DNA of 64,000 nucleotides from a candidate division KSB1 bacterium (lineage in GTDB: Bacteria; Zhuqueibacterota; Zhuqueibacteria; Residuimicrobiales; Krinioviventaceae), in the NCBI GenBank assembly GCA_034505495.1, contig JAPDQV010000006.1:63545-127544 (forward strand), given 5' to 3'. The stretch's first letter is position 1. Each line of letters begins with the position of its first letter. Position numbers and translations under genes: made by a program. Below are positions 44,712-52,492 of this stretch, in pieces. The notes below the pieces were generated by a model. It saw only the letters and a list, made by a program, of their open reading frames with translations. It searched no databases and was not told the origin of the DNA.

Positions 44712-45560
44712 CTATTTAAGACGAAGCAGAGTTATAGAATCCTCACCATTCGTACGGTCTAAACCGAAACGACAACGGTAAATTCCTTGTCCATGGATTT
44801 CTTTGAGGCGCCGGCGATAATAGTCCAGGTTGACCCGCTTTTCCCCCTCGCGGAAAGGCGGATGATAAAGATGCAGCGGAAATTCTTTAACGAACGGATT
44901 GTAGCCGATCACACCCGCTTCATGCAGGCGATGGCCGAGATCGTCGTCTTCGTTACCCCATCCGATATACTGCTCGTCAAAACCGTTGACGCGTATATAG
45001 TCTTCGCGGTTGATCAACACCAGACCGCCGCGCAGCTTGGGGCCGATACGGCTGAGGCGCAGTTTTCTACAGATAAACTGCCGCTTCTCCTTACGGTATT
45101 GTCGGATTACCTTTCGCCGCTGCGCACGTGTTATTATAGGGAAGGCCCCCTCGACAATCATATCATCCGTAAGCAAAGCAGTTTGTTCTTCGGTCAGACG
45201 CACCGGATAGGCAACGAGAAAACGTTGCGGTCGAATATTCTCGACGAAGGTGCGAATAAAATGCTTGGTGTAAATGATGTCCTGGTCGAGAAAAATAAAA
45301 TGATCCCCTTCGGCATGGCGGGCGGCGTTGTTGCGCACCCGCGAGAGACGAAAGCCGAGATGTTCCTGCCGTACATACTTGACCCGCATATTCAAAACCG
45401 GTAATCGGCTGCGGAGAACGCCCAGCATGTCGACTGTGGAGCCGTCGTCCGAAATAATCACTTCGTCAGGCTGAAACGATTGGTGCGCCAGGCTCAGCAA
45501 GGCCTTGTCGAGAAAGTCGGGGCGATTAAACACGTTAATGATGACCGATACCGAAGCCAT
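44712..45560 (-). CDS. Glycosyltransferase family 2 with galactosyltransferase-type C-terminal motif
   Basis: 282 residues. The GT-A start VSVIINVFNRPDFLDKAL, nucleotide-binding ISDDGSTVD, FLDQDII (D-x-D) and a C-terminal GFDEQYIGWGNEDDDLGHRL block identify it; the WGxEDxD element is shared with beta-galactosyl and GalNAc transferases. The donor is likely a UDP-hexose, but this is not proven. The ATG at 45560 is used; a GTG three codons upstream is equally open and neither has a good Shine-Dalgarno. It follows another GT2 gene by 11 bases. Confidence 0.84.
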   Translation of the reverse strand: MASVSVIINVFNRPDFLDKALLSLAHQSFQPDEVIISDDGSTVDMLGVLRSRLPVLNMRVKYVRQEHLGFRLSRVRNNAARHAEGDHFIFLDQDIIYTKHFIRTFVENIRPQRFLVAYPVRLTEEQTALLTDDMIVEGAFPIITRAQRRKVIRQYRKEKRQFICRKLRLSRIGPKLRGGLVLINREDYIRVNGFDEQYIGWGNEDDDLGHRLHEAGVIGYNPFVKEFPLHLYHPPFREGEKRVNLDYYRRRLKEIHGQGIYRCRFGLDRTNGEDSITLLRLK

Positions 45561-45571
45561 AGGCGTCACTG

Positions 45572-46303
45572 TTATAAAATTTTGTTCTTTCTCAGAAACA
45601 AACCGACTTGGAGGGTGGTCCGCTTAAAGCCATGAAAATAAAGCTCGCGCACTCTCTGCATTTCTAATTTTTGCAGCTCTTTTTGTTTCGGATGCGTGGA
45701 AATTCCCTCATCCTGAAGAAAAACGGCCACCAGACAAGAAAGCGCTATGAACCGTATGCCTCGAGTAAAAGCGCGCACGAACCACTCATAGTCGCCTGCT
45801 ATGCGAAAACTTTCATCGTACAATCCGATCCGGTCAAAAGCCTTGCGACAAATAAAGGAGGAAGCGTGCGGCAAACTGCCGCTAAAGAAATCGAGAGTAC
45901 CCTTTTTTCTCGGCCGCCAAATATGAGAGGCGCCGTTTCGCTGATGGATCATCAGCTGGCAGCCGTAGAAAACGTCCGCGGGTTCTGTTTCACTCATGGC
46001 GGCAACAGCATTGGCGATGGCGGCCGGATAGGCCAAATAGTCGCCGGCGTTAAGAAACAGGCAATAATCGCCTGCGGCGGCACGAATGCCTTTGTTCATG
46101 GCATGATAAATTCCGCTATCCGGCTCGCTGATAAATCGGCTGACCGTGTGTCGATATCGCTCAACTATTGCCGCCGTTCCGTCCTCGGAAGCTCCGTCTA
46201 CGACGATGTATTCTACGGGAAAGGTTTGTTGCGCAACGCTAAAAAGCGTTCGTTCGATCTCCTTCTCGGCATTTTTGGTTATGGTAATAATCGAGATGTT
46301 CAT
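45572..46303 (-). CDS. Glycosyltransferase family 2
   Basis: 243 residues, GT-A fold. ISIITITKNAEKEIERTL, VDGASEDGT, the SGIYHAMNKGIRAA segment and LNAGDYLA are the hallmarks of a GT2 subgroup found in O-antigen and exopolysaccharide clusters (the NAGD replaces DxD as the metal site). SGSLPHASSFICRKAF and AGDYEWFVRAF complete the active-site region. The ATG at 46303 overlaps the stop of the upstream GT9 gene as ATGA, so translation is coupled. Confidence 0.87.
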   Translation of the reverse strand: MNISIITITKNAEKEIERTLFSVAQQTFPVEYIVVDGASEDGTAAIVERYRHTVSRFISEPDSGIYHAMNKGIRAAAGDYCLFLNAGDYLAYPAAIANAVAAMSETEPADVFYGCQLMIHQRNGASHIWRPRKKGTLDFFSGSLPHASSFICRKAFDRIGLYDESFRIAGDYEWFVRAFTRGIRFIALSCLVAVFLQDEGISTHPKQKELQKLEMQRVRELYFHGFKRTTLQVGLFLRKNKIL

Positions 46304-47505
46304 TTTTTGCTCTGGGTCAATAGTTGGTCGATGGCTGCACAAACCCGCTCAACGGAAATCTCGGCCAGTTCATGATTTTCGGAATATTCAATAAAACGGG
46401 AGGCCAATTCCTCGGGCGTCATGGCTTCTACACTGGGAGGAAAGACAACGGCCAGGTTCAACCTAAAGTCAGAGGGATACAGGTTAAATCGCACTGCATT
46501 GGTGCCCCCGCTGACGCAGATCGTCGGCCGGCCCAGCATCGCCGCCATATGCATGGCGCCCGTGTCGTTGGCGACCACAACGACCGCCCCCGCAATTAGG
46601 GCAGCAAGCTCGACCAGCGTGGTTCTGCCGCATAAATCCACCATCATTCGCCGCTGCATCTTGGTTAAAGATCGGAGCAATCGGCGGTGCTCCTTGCCGC
46701 CCAATCCGGTCAAATAGACCCTCAGGCCGTATCGACTGTGGAGGTATTCGGCAATCGACCCGAAAAACGGCCACTGCTTAAAGCGTGATGCGGCTCCGCC
46801 GGCAAGTACCGCATAAGGCACACTGCGGCAATTCATTTCCGGGGGCGCCGGCAAAGTCGGCTTGGCAATCGGGGCAGGCTCGCCGAGGAATCGCTCGACA
46901 ACTTCGCGGTTACGGTAAAATTCAAATTTGGGTTTAGGCTCAACTTTGATATAATGATTGTAAAAAGCGCGGGTCACTGCCAAATGCGCCGGTTTTTCCG
47001 CTGCCGAATCGCCGTCAACACCGGCTCTCAACGGCGCGCGGGAAGCAAGAACCAACAGATCAGCGCATACATCGCGTGAAAAGGCCGGTTGAAAGGCGGC
47101 GGCAAAACCAATTTGGGCAATCCGTCCGAAAAGTCGATAACGGTAGAAAGCACTGCGAAAAAAGCATCTGCGATCTACCCAGATAAACTGATCCACCCAA
47201 GTCCGATCATAGGTCTCGGCCAAATCGCGATAGACAAGATTTCCGCAATAGGTGATCCGCCAGTCGCGGTAAGCGGCGCTCGCTCGGAACACGGGCAAAA
47301 AATTTCGAAAAAGCAGATAATCACCGATTCGATCGGTACGCACAATCAACAGTCGTTTTTCACCGCTCTGCGGTTGAGGCGACGGCTGACTGCGGAAAAA
47401 AAGCCATCGCCACAAAAAGGAAACGGGCGATCGTGCCGCGCGTACGTCGAGCGTTTGTTCAAGGCGCGACCAGTCCCGCAGATTATGAGGATAAAAGTCC
47501 GACAT
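46300..47505 (-). CDS. Glycosyltransferase family 9 (heptosyltransferase-like)
   Basis: 401 residues. After a roughly 48-residue N-terminal extension, the GT9 fold starts at RLLIVRTDRIGDYLLFRNFL (catalytic Asp in IGD) and continues to VVVANDTGAMHMAAMLGRP and VSGGTNAVRFNLYP. It differs from the waaF-like gene at 42876 in its extension and sugar-site residues, so it probably adds a different residue to the core. It overlaps the upstream pyruvyl-transferase-like gene by 23 bases and the next GT2 gene by four. Confidence 0.83.
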   Translation of the reverse strand: MSDFYPHNLRDWSRLEQTLDVRAARSPVSFLWRWLFFRSQPSPQPQSGEKRLLIVRTDRIGDYLLFRNFLPVFRASAAYRDWRITYCGNLVYRDLAETYDRTWVDQFIWVDRRCFFRSAFYRYRLFGRIAQIGFAAAFQPAFSRDVCADLLVLASRAPLRAGVDGDSAAEKPAHLAVTRAFYNHYIKVEPKPKFEFYRNREVVERFLGEPAPIAKPTLPAPPEMNCRSVPYAVLAGGAASRFKQWPFFGSIAEYLHSRYGLRVYLTGLGGKEHRRLLRSLTKMQRRMMVDLCGRTTLVELAALIAGAVVVVANDTGAMHMAAMLGRPTICVSGGTNAVRFNLYPSDFRLNLAVVFPPSVEAMTPEELASRFIEYSENHELAEISVERVCAAIDQLLTQSKK

Positions 47506-48568
47506 AGCTCTCGAGAGTCTGCTCTTTTATTGTGCGCATTTGATCGGCAAATGCAAGCCGTTTTCTTACCAGCCCATTGAAAATGTCCATCATATTTTCC
47601 GCCGTGGCATCGTTGACATACAGAGTCGGCAGGCCGATCTCCTGCAGGATTCTCGCGCGCGAATCGACGCCGACGGTCAAAGACGGCTTGCCGAGAGCAG
47701 CCATAATAAATGCGCCGTGAATGCGATTAAATACGCCGGCCTTGGCACCCGCATAGAAGGCAATATAAGGCTCAGGCCGGTTTGCGGAGAAAAAAATCCG
47801 CGCCTGAGGATCGATCGTTTTTGCCCACCGCCTTTCTTCGGCATTATGACAGGCAAAAACGACCCTGTGCTCCTTTTTCAAAATCGCATAAAATGACGCA
47901 AACTGTTGGAACCATTTACGCCGATCTATAGGCTGCCCGAAAGTGTAGTGTCCTCCGAGCGGCATGAAATTGACCGCGACATAGTCTTCCGCCACCGTCG
48001 ACGGCGAATTTGCATCGACGGAAAAAAGCGAAGTGCAGGGCAGGACCGGCGCGTCACGGCCGACGCTATGCAGAATGGCAGCAGCCAGTTGGTCGCGCAG
48101 CGTCGTCAATCGGCACGAATCAAAGAATTCGCGAATATAATTCCGACAACGATCGCAAACCTCGCTCCCATTCGAATGAAATGTCTGACACGAACCGCCG
48201 GCAATGTTGTAAAAGGGAATTCGAAAAGCATTGATCCGCCGCCGCACCAGCGGCTCGTACCATTCATTTTCGCAGCAGTGCGCACCTACAGTCTCATGGC
48301 ACCAGTAGACCGGCGCGCCGCTCTGAATGACCCAATCGGCCTGCAGAATACGGTCGCCGGTAAAGCGCAGCGGCAAAAGCTCGTTCAAGCCCCGCAGCCT
48401 GCGCAGCCGACCAAAACCGATGCGCGAGGTGATCGGTGTATGCTTGTGGACGCAAGAAAAAGAAAGCTTGTGACTCTTAAGGGCTTTTTGCAGAATAAAC
48501 TGCAGCCCCATCCGCACCCAGTCGTCGCCGATGTTGTGCCGTATTGTCGTAATGAAGGTTATCTTCAT
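47483..48568 (-). CDS. Polysaccharide pyruvyl transferase family protein
   Basis: 361 residues. ITFITTIRHNIGDDWVRMGL at the start and VFNRIHGAFIMAALGKPSLT, GVDSRARILQEIGL near the end match the polysaccharide pyruvyl transferase (CsaB/WcaK) family, which ketal-links pyruvate to glycans; some members have other roles. A Cys cluster, CDRCRNYIREF with nearby Cys, is unusual and could bind a metal. The ATG at 48568 has AGGCGG upstream and lies 11 bases after the acyltransferase stop. Part of the glycan operon. Confidence 0.78.
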   Translation of the reverse strand: MKITFITTIRHNIGDDWVRMGLQFILQKALKSHKLSFSCVHKHTPITSRIGFGRLRRLRGLNELLPLRFTGDRILQADWVIQSGAPVYWCHETVGAHCCENEWYEPLVRRRINAFRIPFYNIAGGSCQTFHSNGSEVCDRCRNYIREFFDSCRLTTLRDQLAAAILHSVGRDAPVLPCTSLFSVDANSPSTVAEDYVAVNFMPLGGHYTFGQPIDRRKWFQQFASFYAILKKEHRVVFACHNAEERRWAKTIDPQARIFFSANRPEPYIAFYAGAKAGVFNRIHGAFIMAALGKPSLTVGVDSRARILQEIGLPTLYVNDATAENMMDIFNGLVRKRLAFADQMRTIKEQTLESYVGLLSS

Positions 48569-48579
48569 GCAGGCCGCCT

Positions 48580-49476
48580 TTAGCCGCTTTGCACCGGCGG
48601 CTTGGTCTTCCACCGGCGATGCATCCAGAACCAATGATCGGGATGCCGGCGAATATGGCTTTCCAGAAGACGAGCGTGGCGCTGGGTCAGCTCCACGATA
48701 GAATTTTCGTCACGCGGGTCGAGATCATCGGCGGGAACCGTTTCCAGCAAAACGCGGTAACGCCCTTTCGGCAACAGGGTGCAGGTGCCGAAAATAATGG
48801 GCGCGCCGGTTTTGAGAGCCAGCTGGGCAACGCCGGGCGCCGTTGCCGAAGGAATGCCGAAAAAGTCGACGAAAACTCCTTCCCGATGGGCATCCTGATC
48901 GGCCAGTAGGGCGACGAATTTATTTTCACGCAAAGCGCGCAAAAACTGCCGCACGCTCATTCCCAAAGGAATCGTTTCGATGTTTTGCGTCCGGCGAAAG
49001 TCATTGATCAGCAGATCGACCAATCGATTCTTTTGCCGTTTGCCGATGGCCATGATCGGAAACCCCAATGAAGCGATAGCCGCCGCCATAATTTCCCAAT
49101 TGCCGAAATGGCCGGTTAACAGCAGAGCGCCTTTTCCATTACGATCGGCTTCGAAAAGCAGACGGCGATTGATGAACAGAATCCGATCAGCCAATTCACT
49201 CTTGGGGCGAAAAGGGGTGCGCAAAAATTCGAAAAAAGTTTGACCAAAATTAGCAAACGTACGGCGCAAAATGCACTTCCGTTCGCGCAGGGTTTTTTCA
49301 GGAAAGGCTAAAGCAAGATTCTTTAAAGCGGTCTTTTTGCGTATGGGGACAAAGTAGTATGAGAAAAGGCCAAGGAATCTGCCCAGCCGCACTACTGAGG
49401 CGGGAGAGAGACCTCGACAAATGTTTACAACAAAGCAAAGAGCACGATATTCAAGGCGATGATTCCACGGCGTCAT
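48580..49476 (-). CDS. Lipid A biosynthesis acyltransferase (LpxL/HtrB family)
   Basis: 298 residues; inner-membrane acyltransferase that adds a secondary acyl chain to lipid A or a related lipid. The catalytic H-x4-E motif is in LLTGHFGNWEIMA; LADQDAHREGVFVDFFG and RHPDHWFWMHRRWK near the C-terminus are strongly typical. An N-terminal hydrophobic helix anchors it. It starts 8 bases after the peptidase gene at 49485 and precedes the pyruvyl-transferase-like gene, so it ties the upstream signalling-type genes to lipid A/glycan synthesis in one transcription unit. Confidence 0.9.
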   Translation of the reverse strand: MTPWNHRLEYRALCFVVNICRGLSPASVVRLGRFLGLFSYYFVPIRKKTALKNLALAFPEKTLRERKCILRRTFANFGQTFFEFLRTPFRPKSELADRILFINRRLLFEADRNGKGALLLTGHFGNWEIMAAAIASLGFPIMAIGKRQKNRLVDLLINDFRRTQNIETIPLGMSVRQFLRALRENKFVALLADQDAHREGVFVDFFGIPSATAPGVAQLALKTGAPIIFGTCTLLPKGRYRVLLETVPADDLDPRDENSIVELTQRHARLLESHIRRHPDHWFWMHRRWKTKPPVQSG

Positions 49477-49484
49477 GCTAAAAT

Positions 49485-50435
49485 TTACTCAATCTCATCG
49501 TCATTCACAACAAGCCCCTCGCGATCGCCGTCTGCAGTTTCGGTCGTGCCTGACTGGACACTTTCCTCTTCCCATTCACGCTCGATGCGCCGCTTTCTGA
49601 TCCATTTGGCGATAAAGGCGGCAACCGCCAAAAAGATGACGCCGACCCAAAAATAATCCTCCAATTCATAGAGCCATACATATTTCTCATGTGTAGAAAT
49701 ATAAGCGCGCCATTCGGCTTCGAACTGGCGAAAAGAGCTGCCGGTGGCCAAAATAAAACACTCGTCGAGAGGGAGGCGGCGCCTTAGGCCGCCCAACAGC
49801 TGCCGCAGTCCGTCGATGTCATAAGTCTGTAGGAAATAGAGCGTGGCGGAATAGCTTTCCTGATAAGCCAAGTCAGCCTTGATTCGGCCGTATTCGAGCA
49901 CCCATTCGATCTGATCGAGCGGAATCAGCGAATTCGAGGCGATTGCTTTCGACAGAACCGTCGACGTTTTCCGTCGCTCCTCTTTAGAGTAAAAGATGGC
50001 GAGCCCTTCATCCAACCAGCGCGGGATCTCTGCGCCTTCCAAACAGTCGTGCAGAATCAAGTGGGTCAGCTCGTGCACGATGGTGGTTTCAAAGGAAAGA
50101 TCCTGCGACCAGCGCGGAGATTTGATGATCATGGCGCGGCTATTGGGAACGGCAAACGCCCCCACCCAGGAAGGCAAGGTTCCATTGGTCATCTCTCGAA
50201 AGGCGCGGCGCGAAGGCGCAATGTAGACAACAAGCGTATCCTCAGAAAAGCAGTCAAAATCGAATGTGATTTCTTCAATCGCTTTGCGAATGATACGGCT
50301 GATGTTCGGTCGGTAGGGGGCGTCTTCGGTGGTAGAATAGATAAGAATTCTGCCGGAGAGGTAGGATTCATATTCCGGTTCGACGGCAAAAAGCGTCGTC
50401 AGGAGAACAAGGATCGTGAGGAAAAGCCGTTTCAT
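49485..50435 (-). CDS. Membrane-anchored zinc metalloprotease-like protein (peptidase MA-like)
   Basis: 316 residues: signal peptide (about 1-17), a domain with the gluzincin motif HELTH (H121, E122, H125) and a downstream DEGLAIFYS that supplies the third ligand E143, then a C-terminal transmembrane helix (about 262-280) and a basic-acidic cytoplasmic tail. The layout predicts a periplasmic catalytic domain held in a membrane. The peptidase MA-like family is mostly uncharacterised. It shares ATGA with the stop of the small gene before it, within the operon headed by two DUF4388 regulators. Confidence 0.82.
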   Translation of the reverse strand: MKRLFLTILVLLTTLFAVEPEYESYLSGRILIYSTTEDAPYRPNISRIIRKAIEEITFDFDCFSEDTLVVYIAPSRRAFREMTNGTLPSWVGAFAVPNSRAMIIKSPRWSQDLSFETTIVHELTHLILHDCLEGAEIPRWLDEGLAIFYSKEERRKTSTVLSKAIASNSLIPLDQIEWVLEYGRIKADLAYQESYSATLYFLQTYDIDGLRQLLGGLRRRLPLDECFILATGSSFRQFEAEWRAYISTHEKYVWLYELEDYFWVGVIFLAVAAFIAKWIRKRRIEREWEEESVQSGTTETADGDREGLVVNDDEIE

Positions 50436-50815
50436 GATTTAACAAGCTGAAGGGTATCGGAGGCAAAGTCGCAGAGATTTTCAATTTGTTGTTTGAGTTT
50501 GCGGTGTACGCATTCGGGATGTTCGTCCATGCAGGCATTGCTTTCGCATCGCTGTTGCGGTTCGCTGCAGCCCGCGGCATTCTTGTAAGCCTCGATGGTT
50601 TGAATTCGTTTGACGACGGCGGACTGAGAAAACTTGTCCCCCAGCAGTTGAATGCCTATTTCCAGCGTCTTTTCCCAAATAAATTGGTGGGCGGCGATCA
50701 TCTGCGCGGCTGTCAGATTATCGAGAAAGCTCTGCGGCGGCGTTCCGGTCAGTAAATGACGCAGCAACTGTAGTTTTACGCCGATCGAAATTTCGTTTTC
50801 TTTTTGCATGTGCAT
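50432..50815 (-). CDS. Small helical protein of unknown function
   Basis: 127 residues, not recognised. Predominantly helical by eye, without signal peptide or membrane helix. The C-terminal half has four Cys and two His (GCSEPQQRCESNACMDEHPE, then CVHRK and NLCDF), an arrangement that could bind a metal. The start ATG at 50815 overlaps the upstream stop as TGATG, and its own stop overlaps the next start as ATGA, so it is translationally coupled on both sides. A second ATG lies two codons in. Confidence 0.6.
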   Translation of the reverse strand: MHMQKENEISIGVKLQLLRHLLTGTPPQSFLDNLTAAQMIAAHQFIWEKTLEIGIQLLGDKFSQSAVVKRIQTIEAYKNAAGCSEPQQRCESNACMDEHPECVHRKLKQQIENLCDFASDTLQLVKS

Positions 50816-51330
50816 CAGCCCAGATGGCTCATAACCGCGTCAACCAAAAGACGCATCAACGCGCGACTGGATGCTTTGCCGGCCGAGTTCCACAAAGAAA
50901 AATATACGCGCTCAGAAAGAGAAAAACCATAACCAATCAGTTTTTCATTGACCGGTACGAGATTTTCCGCAAGATCACCGGCAATCACCCCGTGAGCATC
51001 GAATCTTCGCGACAACTCGTCCGCCGTTTCCATTGCTTTTTGAAAAGAAGCGCCGTCGAACCAATTGAACAGTAGAAAAAAACCGAGGATTTTATCGGCA
51101 ACCAAATCCCAGGCAAAATCCTTGGACTTGTCGCTTTCTCCCAATCCGTAAAAGTACAGTTCCAGTTCGTTGCTGATTCGCGTTCGCCCGAATGCGCAAT
51201 TTTCCCGCGTCAAAACGACTTCATTGCAAAGATGGGTCAGCAGTCGTTTTTGCAAGGCAAAAGAGGGCCCTAAAACAACAATCTCGGCTGTTCGTTGACC
51301 GGAACGCAGCACTTCCGACCACCTCATCAA
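50815..51330 (-). CDS. Small-GTPase-fold-like protein lacking a P-loop (pseudo-GTPase)
   Basis: 171 residues. The chain follows the order of a Ras/MglA-like domain: a first strand and loop TAEIVVLGPSFALQKRLLTH where the GxxxxGK[ST] lysine and Ser/Thr are missing, LYFYGLGESDKSKDFAWDL where DxxGQE would be, FFLLFNWFDGASFQKAMETA as the core strand and helix, and VIAGDLAENL in place of NKxD. Nucleotide hydrolysis therefore looks unlikely. It shares ATGA with the DUF4388 regulator upstream and TGATG with the next gene. The fold assignment is by pattern only. Confidence 0.5.
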   Translation of the reverse strand: MMRWSEVLRSGQRTAEIVVLGPSFALQKRLLTHLCNEVVLTRENCAFGRTRISNELELYFYGLGESDKSKDFAWDLVADKILGFFLLFNWFDGASFQKAMETADELSRRFDAHGVIAGDLAENLVPVNEKLIGYGFSLSERVYFSLWNSAGKASSRALMRLLVDAVMSHLG

Positions 51331-52478
51331 ACAAATTTTTGTCGAATCAACATCAACTCGGCTTTAGTGAGCCGCGGTCGATTGTAAAGTCCGGAAGGTG
51401 ACTCTCCTTTGCTGATCAAGGGTGCTCCCTGCCGAAAAAGAGAAAAAATGCGGCTGTATTGTTGTTTTGCGCCGAGTATCGCACCGGCCGAAACGGGATT
51501 AAAAACAAGCTTTTCCTCTTCCGCTCGGCGATGCTCTTCAGTTTTCAAAAGAAGTCCTTTTCGGATCAGAGAATCAATACACTGCAAAGCCTGATCTGCC
51601 TCCAACGTACTGAGGGTCAATGCGCGACGTATCGAACTCGGCTCGAGAAAAAGCAGCAGCATGCTTCGTTCCGCCGACGATAGAGCCCCGCTGAAATTAG
51701 TAGAGTTTGCCACATATTTCGTCTGCAACGAAAACGGTTCGCCCATTGTCTCATGAAGCTGCTCGACGGCGCGCAAAATCAGGGCAATTCGGGCGCGCTC
51801 CTCTGAACCGAGCTTGGGTTTTCCGACCTCGTTTCGGAACTCGATGGAGAATCGTCCCTCTTCCCAAGCCAATAGATTCAACAAAGCTTCGATCGCGGCG
51901 CTCTGATCGTAGGAATGAATACCGCAGACCTCGCCTTTGTGCACTTCAATCCGTGCCGTTTCCGTTTTATGCTGAAGATGAATAATCGCCGATTTATTAG
52001 CGATAATGACCGTCTGAATCAAATCGGCGACGCCCATTTCCGTCAGGCTGCCGGAAAGGCCGTCTCCTTGCCCGCTTTCCTCGAGTACCAATGGTCGCAT
52101 GCGGCCGAGTAGGACCTCAATCCTGGTCATCGCCTCGCGCGGATGGAAAGGCTTGAGCAGCAGATCATCGATATCCAGCTCCAACAGCTCGATACGTCGG
52201 TCGTGATCCGCTTCCTCTGTCAGGACAATAACGGCTATCGGAGGCTCGGCATACGTTCTGCGCAGCTGGTCGATAAAACGCTTGCCGCGATCGTCGCTCA
52301 AACGCGGCTCAAAAAGCAGGACATCGACCCTTTCTTTTTGAAGAAATTGAACCGCTTCTTCCAGGGAATCCAGCCTGTCAATTCGATGCCGTTGCTCTTT
52401 CAGCAGCCGAGATAATTCTTCGAGCTCAACCGACTCGCTGTCGATAATGAGAATTTTGTGGGAGGGTAAGCCGGTCAT
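51327..52478 (-). CDS. DUF4388 response regulator with degenerate receiver (D to E)
   Basis: 383 residues. Receiver domain (1-125): ILIIDSES acidic pocket, VDVLLFEPRL where the phospho-acceptor Asp is replaced by E57, T87 in VIVLTEE and K109 in LLKPF retained. DUF4388 domain (about 140-235): LSGSLTEMGVADLIQTV, GEVCGIHS, LAWEEGRFSIEF. A C-terminal winged-helix-like region follows (about 265-320). DUF4388 proteins act in gliding, polarity and development regulators of the PatA/FrzS type. E57 is expected to mimic or bypass phosphorylation. It lies 14 bases after the second such regulator and overlaps the next gene by ATGA. Confidence 0.82.
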   Translation of the reverse strand: MTGLPSHKILIIDSESVELEELSRLLKEQRHRIDRLDSLEEAVQFLQKERVDVLLFEPRLSDDRGKRFIDQLRRTYAEPPIAVIVLTEEADHDRRIELLELDIDDLLLKPFHPREAMTRIEVLLGRMRPLVLEESGQGDGLSGSLTEMGVADLIQTVIIANKSAIIHLQHKTETARIEVHKGEVCGIHSYDQSAAIEALLNLLAWEEGRFSIEFRNEVGKPKLGSEERARIALILRAVEQLHETMGEPFSLQTKYVANSTNFSGALSSAERSMLLLFLEPSSIRRALTLSTLEADQALQCIDSLIRKGLLLKTEEHRRAEEEKLVFNPVSAGAILGAKQQYSRIFSLFRQGAPLISKGESPSGLYNRPRLTKAELMLIRQKFV

Positions 52479-52492
52479 AAAAATGAGGCATC